Origin: Bacteroidales bacterium
GTDB taxonomy: Bacteria; Bacteroidota; Bacteroidia; Bacteroidales; Muribaculaceae
Direction of reading: 5' to 3'
Assembly (NCBI GenBank): GCA_014800795.1
Contig: JAAVFL010000041.1
Span: 38,311 to 102,310, forward strand
Length of the DNA stretch: 64,000 nt
The first letter of the stretch is position 1. Every line of letters starts with the position of its first letter. Made by a program: the position numbers and the translations under genes. The notes under the pieces were generated by a model. It searched no databases, was not told the DNA's origin, and saw only the letters and a program-made list of their open reading frames with translations. Below are positions 17,830 to 28,130 of this stretch, one piece after another.

Positions 17830-18390
17830 CTACTGTTTCTCCACCAATAGTTTTATAATAGCAAAAAGAGAATAGTTTATCATATCCTGATAATTGGCAT
17901 CCACACCCTCCGACACACTTGTCTGGCCTGCATGATCCTCTATTTCCTTGGTACGCATAAGTTTCATCAGAATAAGGTCTGTATATGAACTTACACGCAT
18001 CTTCCGCCATGCCTCATCATAATCATGATTCTTACGCAACATAAGCGCCCTGGTGGCACTCATATGGGAATCATACAGAGCCAGAGCCTCATCTACGCTA
18101 AGATCCTTTCCGGATGAGAAACCGAGGGCAAGTTGTATCAGGGCAATTATTCCATAATTGACTATAGCGATAAAGCCATCAGCAATCCCCTCGTCTTCTA
18201 CCTGTTGAACACCTTTTGTTTCAAGCGATCGGATGCGGTCGGCCTTTATGAGAATCTGATCTGTCACAGACGACGGACGCATCATACGCCATGCCGCCCC
18301 ATAATCGCAGAGCTTAGCCGCATATACACCGCGACATATCTCTATAGCTTTATCGAACTCCTGTTCCGTATTAAATATCCTGTTATCCAT
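17830..18390 (-). CDS. DUF1599 domain protein
   Basis: The 186-residue protein is made of two similar halves. CDYGAAWRMMRPSSVTDQILIKADRIRSLE (from about residue 28) is echoed by HDYDEAWRKMRVSSYTDLILMKLMRTKEIE about 95 residues later, as expected for DUF1599, which occurs as tandem copies. The all-helical, acidic pattern recalls MazG-like nucleotide pyrophosphohydrolases, but I cannot confirm activity. The ATG at 18388-18390 is used; the open frame further upstream is read-through of the tRNA-His gene. It opens the operon that runs to folE. Confidence 0.82.
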   Translation of the reverse strand: MDNRIFNTEQEFDKAIEICRGVYAAKLCDYGAAWRMMRPSSVTDQILIKADRIRSLETKGVQQVEDEGIADGFIAIVNYGIIALIQLALGFSSGKDLSVDEALALYDSHMSATRALMLRKNHDYDEAWRKMRVSSYTDLILMKLMRTKEIEDHAGQTSVSEGVDANYQDMINYSLFAIIKLLVEKQ

Positions 18391-18423
18391 AATCTTCAGA
18401 AAGAAAGCTACGTGACTTACAAT

Positions 18424-18459
18424 AAAAAAAAACCGCCACATCCTGATGATGCAGCGGTT
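18424..18459 (-). terminator. Rho-independent terminator of tRNA-His
   Basis: On the minus strand AACCGC and GCGGTT close a hairpin with inner GCATC/GATGT pairing, followed by an uninterrupted run of about nine T. It lies between the tRNA and the DUF1599 gene and is the clearest intrinsic terminator of the window. Confidence 0.85.
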
Positions 18460-18472
18460 GAATTTAGCCTGG

Positions 18473-18547
<75 letters not shown>

Positions 18548-18593
18548 ATCATTTTATTGAACTTTCAACAACCCGTTGTCAGTTTCAACGGTG

Positions 18594-18624
18594 CAAAGGT
18601 ACGTCCTTTTTTTGAATTATGCAA
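18594..18624 (-). promoter_or_regulatory. Promoter of tRNA-His
   Basis: On the minus strand TTG (18622-18624), a 20-base spacer and TACCTTTG (18594-18601) match the Bacteroidota promoter consensus, about 47 bases upstream of the tRNA 5' end. Confidence 0.75.
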
Positions 18625-18735
18625 CATCTGCGATATGTTTTTTGAACATAAAAGTTATTTTTTCTCTCGCCCGCAAGGTAATTGGAAATATTCCGCACGG
18701 ACAATTCCGTGTCACGCATAGATACATACTACAAC

Positions 18736-18778
18736 AATCCCTTTGCTATGAGTAAGCCCGATTCACAGCAAAGGGATT
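18736..18778 (-). terminator. Terminator of htpG
   Basis: AATCCCTTTGCT and AGCAAAGGGATT pair perfectly over 12 bases around a 19-base loop, about 50 bases after the htpG stop codon on the minus strand. Confidence 0.7.
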
Positions 18779-18825
18779 ATATCTAATATTTACAAGCCGG
18801 CCGATAGCACGGCTCTATTAAATTA

Positions 18826-20874
18826 TCATTTGTTGAGAAGCTCAGTAGAGCGCTCTATGAATCTGGCAAGACCCTCACCGCGTAACATACCGTTGGCAAG
18901 AAGGGCAAGATCTATCAATTGTCCTACAGTGGAATTGCCGGCACCATACTCCGCACCTAACTTTGACAACTCCTCGCGAGATACATTATTCGCAGCCTGA
19001 AGATTTTCTATCTCTTTCTGAACATCAGACCCGTTGTCTGAATTTTTTTCAGCTTCCTTCTGCTTGATACTGTCATTATTGGCAGTAATAGATGCCAGAA
19101 TTGGTTTTACCTTGTCGGTAAGCGCAGCATCAGCGGCTTCCTGAACCTTCTTCACTATCGGATTTTCTGTATTTACCCTAAGCGAATAACTGTCTGGCAT
19201 CATGGCATAGAAGTTCATTCCGGGCTGCATGGCTGCCATCTCCTTCATTCGCCGCATATACTCATCCTGAGTTATGACAATAGGAGCGTCCGTACTCTTC
19301 ATCGCCACAAAATTGACGAAGAACTGAGCATTCTCTACTTTCGGCAGCTGTCCCTGAAAGACTGAGGTAAGTATTTCGCGCTGAACATCTGTCAGATCTA
19401 CTTCTTTTTTATCTTCTTTAGGAATCAGATTGTCGACTACATCCGAATCCACACGCACGATACGGCTCTTCTCAATCTTATGTTCGAGCAAACCGACGAA
19501 ATGGCTGTCAAGCTGACCATCCATAACCAGAACATTATATCCACGGTCCACAGCCGACTTGATATAATTGTACTGAGCTGTCACATCAGTAGCATATAGA
19601 AATACGACATTTCCCTCACGATCTGTCTGAGTGGGAGAGATAAGATTCTTATACTCTTCTATTGTGAAATATTTACCCTCTGTGTCTTTCAGCAGATCAA
19701 ACTTCATGGCCGCATCACAGAACTTTTCATCTGTGAGCATTCCATATTCAATGAAGATCTTGATATCATCCCACTTCTGTTCGAACTCTGCTCTGTCTGC
19801 CTTGAAAAGCTCTTCGAGCCTTGACGATACCTTCTTGGTGATATATCCCGAAATTTTTTTGACTGCCGTATCACTCTGCAGATATGAACGCGACACATTC
19901 AGCGGTATATCCGGCGAGTCAATCACACCCTGCAGAAGCATCATGAACTCAGGCACGACACCCTCTACCGAATCGGTCACGTATACCTGATTGCAATATA
20001 GCTGTATGCGGTTGCGGTTCACATCTATGTTATTCTTAATCTTTGGGAAGAAAAGAATACCTGTCAGATTGAACGGATAATCCACATTCAGATGAATCCA
20101 GAACAATGGATCATCCTGACCGGGATAGAGTTCATGGTAGAAATCCTTATAATCTTTCTCTGTAAGTTCCGACGGTTTCTTAGTCCATGCCGGTTCGGTA
20201 ATGTTTACCACATTGTCACGGTCTGTATCTACCATACCGCCATCTTTCCACTCCTGCTGCTTGCCGAAAACCACAGGTACCGGAAGGAAACGGCAATATT
20301 TCTTAAGCAGAGCCTCCACACGGTTTTTCTCAAGAAATTCCTTATTATCATCGTCGATATAAAGGGTTATCTCCGTACCACGGTCTTTTTTATCTGACGG
20401 TTCCATTGTAAACTCCGGTGAGCCGTCACACTCCCATCTTACAGCCTCAGCACCCTCTTTATATGAAAGAGAATTGATCACAACTTTCTTAGCGACCATA
20501 AACGCCGAATAGAATCCGAGACCGAAATGACCTATGATAGCATTGGCGTCGTTTTTGTATTTTTCAAGAAACTCCTCCGCACCGGAGAATGCTATCTGAT
20601 TTATATACTTCTCGATATCGTCGGATGTCATACCTATACCATGATCGCTGACAGTAAGGGTTCCGGCCTCTTTGTCGACGCTCACATACACCCTGAGATC
20701 ACCGGTATCACCTTTGAATTCCCCGAACGAAGAAAGAGTTCTCAGTTTCTGGGTTGCATCAATAGCATTCGATACCAGCTCGCGAAGAAAGATTTCATGA
20801 TCGCTGTATAGGAATTTCTTTATTACCGGGAATATATTCTCGGTTGTTACTCCGATTGTTCCTGTTTTAGCCAT
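18826..20874 (-). CDS. htpG: Chaperone HtpG (bacterial Hsp90)
   Basis: HtpG is the ATP-dependent Hsp90 chaperone of the cytosol. The 682-residue protein has the GHKL ATP-binding domain in the first 220 residues (LRELVSNAIDATQKL, VSDHGIGMTSDDIEKYINQIAFSG, IGHFGLGFYSAFMVA). The middle domain carries PLNVSRSYLQSD, which contains the catalytic arginine region, and a C-terminal dimerisation domain follows. The ATG at 20872-20874 gives the usual short N-terminus MAKTGTIGVTTENIF; a TTG eight codons upstream is less likely. It neighbours clpC, another protein-quality-control gene, with a terminator-like hairpin between them. Confidence 0.96.
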   Translation of the reverse strand: MAKTGTIGVTTENIFPVIKKFLYSDHEIFLRELVSNAIDATQKLRTLSSFGEFKGDTGDLRVYVSVDKEAGTLTVSDHGIGMTSDDIEKYINQIAFSGAEEFLEKYKNDANAIIGHFGLGFYSAFMVAKKVVINSLSYKEGAEAVRWECDGSPEFTMEPSDKKDRGTEITLYIDDDNKEFLEKNRVEALLKKYCRFLPVPVVFGKQQEWKDGGMVDTDRDNVVNITEPAWTKKPSELTEKDYKDFYHELYPGQDDPLFWIHLNVDYPFNLTGILFFPKIKNNIDVNRNRIQLYCNQVYVTDSVEGVVPEFMMLLQGVIDSPDIPLNVSRSYLQSDTAVKKISGYITKKVSSRLEELFKADRAEFEQKWDDIKIFIEYGMLTDEKFCDAAMKFDLLKDTEGKYFTIEEYKNLISPTQTDREGNVVFLYATDVTAQYNYIKSAVDRGYNVLVMDGQLDSHFVGLLEHKIEKSRIVRVDSDVVDNLIPKEDKKEVDLTDVQREILTSVFQGQLPKVENAQFFVNFVAMKSTDAPIVITQDEYMRRMKEMAAMQPGMNFYAMMPDSYSLRVNTENPIVKKVQEAADAALTDKVKPILASITANNDSIKQKEAEKNSDNGSDVQKEIENLQAANNVSREELSKLGAEYGAGNSTVGQLIDLALLANGMLRGEGLARFIERSTELLNK

Positions 20875-20969
20875 AGTTTCAGTTATATTATTAGTCAATT
20901 TAAATGCCGGCCGGAGAAGATTGATTTCGCACTATCTATCATTCCATGCCGGTCTGTATATATAACAAC

Positions 20970-21010
20970 TTACAAAAAAAATGCCAAACTCTTCGTTCGG
21001 CATTTTTTGT
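20970..21010. terminator. Hairpin with A- and T-rich flanks between clpC and htpG
   Basis: AAAAAAATGCC and GGCATTTTTT flank an inner stem with one mismatch, giving a terminator-like structure usable on both strands. On the minus strand it lies 31 bases after the clpC stop and about 96 bases before the htpG start. Confidence 0.65.
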
Positions 21011-21040
21011 TAAATTGCTTTAAAGCATCATATTACTTTG

Positions 21041-23626
21041 TCATTTATCAGATCCGGAAGCCTCATTGCCGGTATTGTCAGTCTGATCGCCATCAGGTTC
21101 GGACACACGCTTGACAGAAGTGACAATTTTGTCAGTATCCTTGTCATAGTCCACTGCAATAGTGTCGCCGGCCGTCAGTTCAGAATTTATTATAAGTTCA
21201 GCCAGAGGATCCTCAAGATACTTCTGTATCGCACGTTTGAGAGGACGCGCACCGAACTGTTGGTCATACCCCTTGCCTGCTATATAATCTTTGGCACTCT
21301 CTGAAATCTCGAAGCTGTAACCAAGCTTCTCCATTCTTCCGAGGAAACCACGCAACTCGATACCGATAATCTTGAAGATCGCGTCACGGTCAAGCGGCTC
21401 GAACATAATGATATCATCAATTCGGTTGAGGAATTCAGGAGCGAAAGCCTTGTTAAGCGCTTTCTGAATAACCCCCTGCGAATAATCTTTATCATCGGTA
21501 CGCGTTGTGAAACCGACTCCGGATCCGAAATCCTTCAACTGGCGCGAACCTATATTGGAGGTCATTATTATCAAGGTATTCTTGAAGTCAATCCGTCTGC
21601 CGAGACTGTCTGTCAGTCGACCCTCATCCAATACCTGAAGCAGAAGGTTGAACACATCGGGGTGAGCTTTCTCTATCTCATCAAGAAGTACGACCGAATA
21701 CGGGCGACGGCGCACCTTCTCCGTCAACTGTCCACCCTCCTCGTAACCGACATATCCCGGAGGAGCTCCGACAAGACGGCTCACAGTAAACTTCTCCATA
21801 TATTCGCTCATATCCACACGGATCAGCGTATCTGCTGAATCGAACATATATTCCGCAAGTTTCTTCGCGAGATGCGTCTTACCGACGCCCGTCGGTCCGA
21901 GGAACATAAATGTTCCGATAGGCTTATTGGGATCTTTAAGCCCTACGCGGTTACGCTGTATCGCCTTTACGATCTTTTCGATAGCCTTATCCTGACCGAT
22001 AATATCCTCTTTCAACTTAGGTCCCATGGCGCGCAGACGGCTCCCTTCAGCCTGTGCGATACGCTGAACCGGAACACCCGTCATCATGGCCACAACTTCT
22101 GCCACCTTATCTTCGTCTACTGTCACGCGGTTTGCCTGAAGCTGTTGTTCCCACTGCTCGTTTGCCTGAGCCAGACGCGACTTGAGCGTCTGTTCACGGT
22201 CACGGAAAGAAGCTGCTTTCTCGAAATCCTGATTCTGGGCCGCCTGAAGTTTTGCGGCACCGGCCTCAGTAATCTCATTTTCAAGACGCTCAATCTCTTC
22301 CGGAACTACAATATTGGTGATGTGGGCACGCGATCCCGCCTCATCAAGGGCATCGATAGCCTTATCTGGAAAATTGCGGTCACTCAGATAACGGTCGGTT
22401 AGACTTACACATGCCTTAAGCGCATCCTCCGTATACTTCACATTATGATGATCCTGATATTTGTCTTTTATATTATGCAGAATCTGAAGAGTTTCCTCAG
22501 CAGTGGTTGGCTCGACCATAACCTTCTGGAACCGGCGTTCAAGAGCCCCGTCCTTTTCGATATTCTTACGATACTCGTCGAGGGTAGTCGCACCTATACA
22601 CTGAATCTCTCCACGTGCAAGAGCAGGCTTTAGCAGATTTGCCGCATCCATTGTTCCGGCTGCGTTTCCGGCACCTACTATGGTATGAAGCTCATCGATA
22701 AACAATATGACATCTGGATTTTTCGACAATTCTGTAAGAATCGCCTTTACACGCTCTTCGAACTGACCGCGATACTTCGTACCGGCTACCAGCGATGCCA
22801 TATCGAGCGATACAACACGCTTATCGAACAGAATGCGCGACACCTTGCGTTGCACAATACGCAGAGCCAGCCCCTCGACGATGGCAGACTTACCCACACC
22901 GGGTTCACCTATCAGAACCGGATTATTCTTCTTACGACGGCTGAGAATCTGAGCCAGACGTTCTATCTCCTGTTCACGTCCTACCACCGGATCAAGTCTC
23001 CCGTCTTCTGCAGCACGGGTAATGTCATTACCGAATTTGTCGAGCGTCGGCGTATCATGCGCCCCGCGCGAACGGCCACCATCTTTCTGTGTTCCTCCAT
23101 CCTGACGCGACTGTGATGCCCCACGTGGAGCCTCATCTTCGTCCTCATCCTCGTCTGTTGCCCCGAACCCGGAGGTCGGAGTATCCTTGACATTTGAAAT
23201 TAGTTTCAAAACCGACTGGTAGTCAATGCCTGCCTGCCGGAAAGGTACAATAAAATCCATATGCTGTATTTCGGGATTATGAAGCAAAGCCAGAAGCAAA
23301 TGCTCGGTATCTACCGTCTCGCTTTTAAGCATCCGAGCCTCCAGCACAGACAGTTTAACCAATCTGTTGCTTAAATCGCTCGCCACAACCTCTCCGCCAA
23401 GCGGGGCCGTGGCGTCATATAGCGAATCATCAAGCTGAGTTCGGAGCTGATACACCGACACATCTCGGGATGCACGCTCCAACAGAGAGAAGACCCTGGA
23501 ACCCGTATCCGCCAGGAGGGCCAGAAACATGTGTTCCGGAGTGATTATGCTATTGTTATGGCGGATAGCCTCATTCCGGCTATTCTCCAGAACAGTTTTC
23601 ACTTCGTTTGAAAAATTTATTTCCAT
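21041..23626 (-). CDS. clpC: ClpC-type AAA+ unfoldase (Clp protease ATPase subunit)
   Basis: ClpC unfolds proteins and feeds them to the ClpP protease. The 861-residue protein has in order: two Clp-N repeats (residues 1-150), a charged linker (about 150-190), the first AAA+ module with GEPGVGKS (about residue 240), and a UVR-type middle segment ([23 protein letters not shown]). The second AAA+ module follows, with [20 protein letters not shown] and the C-terminal domain. The short UVR-like middle region separates ClpC from ClpB, which has a long coiled coil. No CtsR box or other regulator site was recognised upstream. Confidence 0.93.
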   Translation of the reverse strand: MEINFSNEVKTVLENSRNEAIRHNNSIITPEHMFLALLADTGSRVFSLLERASRDVSVYQLRTQLDDSLYDATAPLGGEVVASDLSNRLVKLSVLEARMLKSETVDTEHLLLALLHNPEIQHMDFIVPFRQAGIDYQSVLKLISNVKDTPTSGFGATDEDEDEDEAPRGASQSRQDGGTQKDGGRSRGAHDTPTLDKFGNDITRAAEDGRLDPVVGREQEIERLAQILSRRKKNNPVLIGEPGVGKSAIVEGLALRIVQRKVSRILFDKRVVSLDMASLVAGTKYRGQFEERVKAILTELSKNPDVILFIDELHTIVGAGNAAGTMDAANLLKPALARGEIQCIGATTLDEYRKNIEKDGALERRFQKVMVEPTTAEETLQILHNIKDKYQDHHNVKYTEDALKACVSLTDRYLSDRNFPDKAIDALDEAGSRAHITNIVVPEEIERLENEITEAGAAKLQAAQNQDFEKAASFRDREQTLKSRLAQANEQWEQQLQANRVTVDEDKVAEVVAMMTGVPVQRIAQAEGSRLRAMGPKLKEDIIGQDKAIEKIVKAIQRNRVGLKDPNKPIGTFMFLGPTGVGKTHLAKKLAEYMFDSADTLIRVDMSEYMEKFTVSRLVGAPPGYVGYEEGGQLTEKVRRRPYSVVLLDEIEKAHPDVFNLLLQVLDEGRLTDSLGRRIDFKNTLIIMTSNIGSRQLKDFGSGVGFTTRTDDKDYSQGVIQKALNKAFAPEFLNRIDDIIMFEPLDRDAIFKIIGIELRGFLGRMEKLGYSFEISESAKDYIAGKGYDQQFGARPLKRAIQKYLEDPLAELIINSELTAGDTIAVDYDKDTDKIVTSVKRVSEPDGDQTDNTGNEASGSDK

Positions 23627-24140
23627 TCTTTACCTTTCTTTTCCTATTGAATTCACGTTCTCTCCGGTTTCACTGATGTCTACGGTTAAAACGCATTAAC
23701 ATTATTTCAATCTCATATATGATTTATAACACCATTCTTACCTGAATTGCTCACTCTACAATGAAATTTTCGCGGAGCCAATTCCGGATGAGGACATCAT
23801 GAAACCGGAATACCGAACCATTTCATAGCCACGTTACAGGGTTCCATTCCTCATGGATACCATATACATAGGATATGTTTCAATGACACAACAGGCAAAA
23901 CACATGCCAAAAAAGCAGTTACCGATCATCATTGAATCATAAAAAAAATTAAACCACCTGTCTGACAAGAACAGGCGCTAAATTTAGACTGCAAAAATAA
24001 CCGATATTTTTAAGAAAATGCCTATCTTTGTAAAATAATTCATGATACCTTTCTCCCCGCCGGAGGCATATGTGGATCACATCGCCATGCGATATCAGAT
24101 GCCTCATAAATATTGACTAACAAAGAAGGTAATAAAAGAA
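23627..24140. other. 514-base region between divergent clpC and gyrA with the gyrA promoter
   Basis: The only supported element is TATCTTTG at 24023-24030 on the plus strand, a -7 box about 110 bases before gyrA. A purine-rich AGAAGG lies just ahead of the gyrA start and may serve as its ribosome site. The clpC side contains no promoter or heat-shock inverted repeat that I can recognise, and I see no RNA gene here. Confidence 0.55.
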
Positions 24141-26729
24141 ATGCTGGAAGAAGATCGCATTATCAAGATCAACATCGAGAAAGAGATGAAATCGGCCTAC
24201 ATCGACTATTCGATGTCCGTTATTGTCTCACGTGCCCTCCCCGACGTACGCGACGGGCTTAAACCGGTACATCGCCGTGTGCTATACGGTATGAACGAGA
24301 TGGGCAACACATCCGACAAACCGACCAGAAAATCGGCAAAAGCGGTCGGAGAAGTCATGGGTAAGTACCATCCTCACGGCGATTCATCTATTTACGGGAC
24401 TATCGTACGTATGGCCCAGCCCTGGGCTATGCGCGAATGCCTAATTGAAGGGCAAGGTAACTTCGGATCAATTGACGGCGACGGCCCAGCAGCCATGCGA
24501 TATACCGAGGTTCGCCTTCAGAAAATCGGAGAAGAAATGCTCCGCGATATTGACTCGGACTCTGTTGACTTTCAGCCCACATACGACAACTCCGACAAAG
24601 AACCTACAGTTCTGCCTACACGAATACCGAACCTCCTCGTAAACGGTGCATCAGGCATCGCTGTCGGAATGGCGACGAACATGCCGACCCATAACCTCGC
24701 CGAATCAATCAATGCGTGTGTCGCACTCATTGACAATCCGGAAATCACGGTGGCCGAACTTATGAAACACATACCGGCTCCGGACTTTCCCACAGGAGGT
24801 ACTATCTGTGGATACAACGGTGTCAAAGAAGCATATGAAACCGGACGCGGAAGAATCGTAATACGCGCAAAAGCTGAGATAGAGACCGAAAAAGACCACG
24901 AACAGATAATCGTGACCGAGATCCCATACGGAGTCAACAAAGCCGAACTTATAAAATATATCGCCGATCTCGTAACCGACAAGAAAATCGACGGCATAGC
25001 GGATCTGAACGACGAGAGCAGCAGCGAAGGCATGCGCATCGTAATCAAACTCAAGCAGACCGCCAACTCCAACGTCGTGCTCAACACTCTCTTCAAGATG
25101 ACTCCACTCCAGTCCACATTCAGCGTTAACAATGTGGCTCTTGTGAAGGGACGACCCCGCTTGCTTAACCTGAAGGAAATAATAGAGGCCTTCGTGGAAC
25201 ATCGTCACGATGTTGTAATACGCCGAACACAGTTCGATCTGCGCAAAGCCAAAGACAGAGCCCACATACTCGAAGGCCTGATTATCGCGTCCGATCATAT
25301 CGACGAGGTAATCTCAATCATTCGCGCTGCCAAATCGACAGAGGAAGCAAAAGCTACACTCACCGAACGCTTCGGACTTACGGATGCACAGACACAAGCG
25401 ATCGTGAACATGCGCCTCGGTCAGCTCACCGGTCTGGAACAGGACAAACTACACGCCAATTACCAGGAAATACTTCAGGTAATCGCCGGGCTTGAGGAAA
25501 TTCTCAACAACGAGCATGTATGCCGCGAAGTCATCAAAAACGAGCTCATCGAAATACGCGATAATTACGGTTCGCCGCGACTTACAGATATCGACGTATA
25601 TGCCGGAGACTTCAATGCCGAGGACTTCTACGCCGACGATGAAATGATCATCACAATCTCGCATCTGGGGTACATCAAACGCACTCCCCTATCGGAATTC
25701 CGCGCTCAGAACCGTGGAGGCGTCGGATCGCGCGGCAGCAACACACGCGACGAGGATTTCATAGAATACATCTACCCTGCATCCATGCATTCCAACATAC
25801 TGTTCTTCACAAGCCGTGGCATGGTGTACAAGATGAAAGTATACGAGATTCCCGAAGGCGCCAAGAACACAAAAGGACGGGCCATTCAGAACCTGCTCAA
25901 TATCGAACCGGGAGACTCGGTCAATGCCTTCATCCGATGCAAGAACCTCGACGATGCAGACTTCACCGCATCTCACAACCTCATTTTCGCCACCAAAAAC
26001 GGTATCATCAAGAAGACATCGCTTTCTGAATATGCACGCGTCAATATCAAAGGCAAGAAAGCAATCCTCATCCGTGAAGGCGATCAGGTTATCGGAGTGG
26101 AACTGACCGATGGAAATGCCGAGATTATTCTTGCCAACCGCCATGGTAGAGCAATCCGATTCAACGAAAGCACAGTGCGTCAGATGGGTCGAGTGTCGAC
26201 CGGAGTAAGAGGCATGCGCATCGACGACGACGGCACTGACGAAGTCGTAGGAATGATATGTATGCATGCCGGAGACGACAAGAATGTGATGGTTATATCC
26301 GAAAATGGGTTCGGAAAACGCTCTCTACTCGATAGCTACCGAATCACTAACCGTGGCGCCAAAGGAGTGAAAACGATGAACATCACTGAAAAAACTGGTG
26401 CGTTGGTTGCCATTAAGAGCGTTGACGATGAAAACGACCTTGTGATAATCAACCGCTCCGGAATCACACTCCGCCTGCGCGTTGCCGATATCCGCGTAAT
26501 GGGACGTAACACTCAGGGCGTTCGTGTAATCAATCTCGAAAAGCGAGGCGACGAAATCGCATCAGTATGCTGCGTGGCGACAGACCCTGATGAAGAGGTT
26601 GTTGAAGCTATTGAAAATCCCGAGGAACTCCCTGCCGAATCTGCCGACAACACCATTGAAGAGGACAACGACGTTGACACCGACGACGTAGACGAGACCA
26701 TTAATGAAGAAGATACTTCTGAAGAATAA
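24141..26729 (+). CDS. gyrA: DNA gyrase subunit A
   Basis: GyrA is the DNA-cutting subunit of gyrase, which introduces negative supercoils. The 862-residue protein has the winged-helix/tower breakage-reunion region in the first half, with catalytic Tyr121 in AAMRYTEV. The C-terminal beta-pinwheel region contains the GyrA box QNRGGVGSRG, which distinguishes it from ParC. The tail (last 45 residues) is strongly acidic. In the quinolone-pocket stretch HPHGDSSIYGTIVRMAQ, Ser82 matches E. coli Ser83, but the position of E. coli Asp87 is Gly86. A TPR gene follows 33 bases later and may share the transcript. Confidence 0.96.
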   Translation: MLEEDRIIKINIEKEMKSAYIDYSMSVIVSRALPDVRDGLKPVHRRVLYGMNEMGNTSDKPTRKSAKAVGEVMGKYHPHGDSSIYGTIVRMAQPWAMRECLIEGQGNFGSIDGDGPAAMRYTEVRLQKIGEEMLRDIDSDSVDFQPTYDNSDKEPTVLPTRIPNLLVNGASGIAVGMATNMPTHNLAESINACVALIDNPEITVAELMKHIPAPDFPTGGTICGYNGVKEAYETGRGRIVIRAKAEIETEKDHEQIIVTEIPYGVNKAELIKYIADLVTDKKIDGIADLNDESSSEGMRIVIKLKQTANSNVVLNTLFKMTPLQSTFSVNNVALVKGRPRLLNLKEIIEAFVEHRHDVVIRRTQFDLRKAKDRAHILEGLIIASDHIDEVISIIRAAKSTEEAKATLTERFGLTDAQTQAIVNMRLGQLTGLEQDKLHANYQEILQVIAGLEEILNNEHVCREVIKNELIEIRDNYGSPRLTDIDVYAGDFNAEDFYADDEMIITISHLGYIKRTPLSEFRAQNRGGVGSRGSNTRDEDFIEYIYPASMHSNILFFTSRGMVYKMKVYEIPEGAKNTKGRAIQNLLNIEPGDSVNAFIRCKNLDDADFTASHNLIFATKNGIIKKTSLSEYARVNIKGKKAILIREGDQVIGVELTDGNAEIILANRHGRAIRFNESTVRQMGRVSTGVRGMRIDDDGTDEVVGMICMHAGDDKNVMVISENGFGKRSLLDSYRITNRGAKGVKTMNITEKTGALVAIKSVDDENDLVIINRSGITLRLRVADIRVMGRNTQGVRVINLEKRGDEIASVCCVATDPDEEVVEAIENPEELPAESADNTIEEDNDVDTDDVDETINEEDTSEE

Positions 26730-26762
26730 AAATAAACAAATATAATCAATAAACTATTCATT

Positions 26763-27977
26763 ATGAAAAAGATAAGCGCAATCTTAGGTGTATGTCTTCT
26801 CGCATCGGGAAGCGCATTCGCACAGAAATCGCTCGTCAAGGAAGTTGATCGAGATTTCAAAAATAATCCCGAGAACTATCCGGAGACAGTGAGAAAACTC
26901 ACCCCGGCTTTCACCAATGAAGAATCTGCCAACGACCCGTTCACATATGTTGTACCCGGTAAGGCCGCATTTGAATACTTCGCTAAGAAAGGTATCAAAG
27001 CGCAGATGGGGCAGAATGTCAATAAAAAGCAATTAGGCGAAGCTCCCCTTCAGGGCTTTGAATATCTTTGCAAAGCACTTCCACTCGATTCACTGCCCGA
27101 TGAAAAAGGCAAGATCAAGCCGAAGTACTCCAAAGATATCATCAAAACCATCGGAGAAAATTATACTAATTTCCAGAATGCAGCACTTTTCCTTTGGGAA
27201 GCTGAAGACTATGCCAACGCGGTAAAGGCATGGGAACTTTATGTGACACTGCCCCAGAATCCCACATTTGCAAACGCGATAAAAGCTCCCGCAGATACCA
27301 TCGTACGTGAAATATACTACAACATGGGTATCGGTAATTCTCTGTGCCAGAATAATGAAGCCGCACTTGAAAACTTCAAGACCGCTATCGCCCTCGGCTA
27401 TACAGAGAAAAACGCATACGACTATGCGATTTCCGCTGCATCGCAACTTCAGAACTACGCAGAGATGGCTGCTATTTCCGAGCAGGCATATGCCCTTTAC
27501 GGATCAGAAGACAACCGCTATATCGGATTCATGATTAACGATCTGATCGACAAGAAAGAATTTGCTAAAGCAAGCGCTCTTATCGATAAATACATCGCAG
27601 AGGATCCGAACAACGCACAGCTATACTTTGTAAAAGGTGTTGTCAGCGATGCTGAAGGAAAGCCGGAAGAATCAATGGCCGCATACAAACAGGCGCTGAC
27701 AATCGACGACACCAATGCTAACGCCAACATGCAGTACGGCTACAAGCTCTACCAGAAAGCATGCGACATGGACCAGAACGAAACCTCCGACATGAAAGCA
27801 TCGGAATACAACGAATTCCGCAGCACTAAGGTGGATCCCATGCTCCGCGAGGCCGCCACTTATCTCGAGAAAGCATATCAACTCGACGACAATATGACCG
27901 ACGCACGCTCGGTTCTCCGCAGTATCTATTATAACCTCAACGACGAAGAAAACCTCAAGCGCGTTGAAAATATGTAA
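26763..27977 (+). CDS. Exported tetratricopeptide-repeat protein
   Basis: The 404-residue protein has a signal peptide (MKKISAILGVCLLASGSAFAQ). It then has several TPR-like helical pairs, for example ALFLWEAEDYANAVKAWELYV, YYNMGIGNSLCQNNEAALENFKTAIALGY and LYFVKGVVSDAEGKPEESMAAYKQALTID. TPR arrays bind partner proteins, so it probably acts as a periplasmic scaffold; no enzymatic motif is visible. Its location directly after gyrA resembles what I recall from Bacteroides genomes. It ends before a clear terminator. Confidence 0.8.
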   Translation: MKKISAILGVCLLASGSAFAQKSLVKEVDRDFKNNPENYPETVRKLTPAFTNEESANDPFTYVVPGKAAFEYFAKKGIKAQMGQNVNKKQLGEAPLQGFEYLCKALPLDSLPDEKGKIKPKYSKDIIKTIGENYTNFQNAALFLWEAEDYANAVKAWELYVTLPQNPTFANAIKAPADTIVREIYYNMGIGNSLCQNNEAALENFKTAIALGYTEKNAYDYAISAASQLQNYAEMAAISEQAYALYGSEDNRYIGFMINDLIDKKEFAKASALIDKYIAEDPNNAQLYFVKGVVSDAEGKPEESMAAYKQALTIDDTNANANMQYGYKLYQKACDMDQNETSDMKASEYNEFRSTKVDPMLREAATYLEKAYQLDDNMTDARSVLRSIYYNLNDEENLKRVENM

Positions 27978-28019
27978 TTCTCCCGGGAAATATATCTCTT
28001 CCTGTAAAAATATAGGCTA

Positions 28020-28059
28020 AAAAAGTGGCAGCACCAGTAATTATGGCGCTGCCACTTTT
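28020..28059. terminator. Bidirectional terminator after the TPR gene
   Basis: AAAAAGTGGCAGC and GCTGCCACTTTT pair around GCACCAGTAATTATGGC, which itself pairs partly. The A-run and T-run at either side fit termination of both the plus-strand TPR gene and the minus-strand antiporter gene. Confidence 0.75.
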
Positions 28060-28130
28060 CTTATCCTCAACGGTGATTTATGATTGCACGGCACACACAA
28101 CGACTAATCATTCAGCTCCATTGCCACCTG

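Noticed and set aside
24572..25298. 186- and 197-residue minus-strand frames inside gyrA
   Set aside because: They lie opposite a fully conserved gyrA and contain no family motif.
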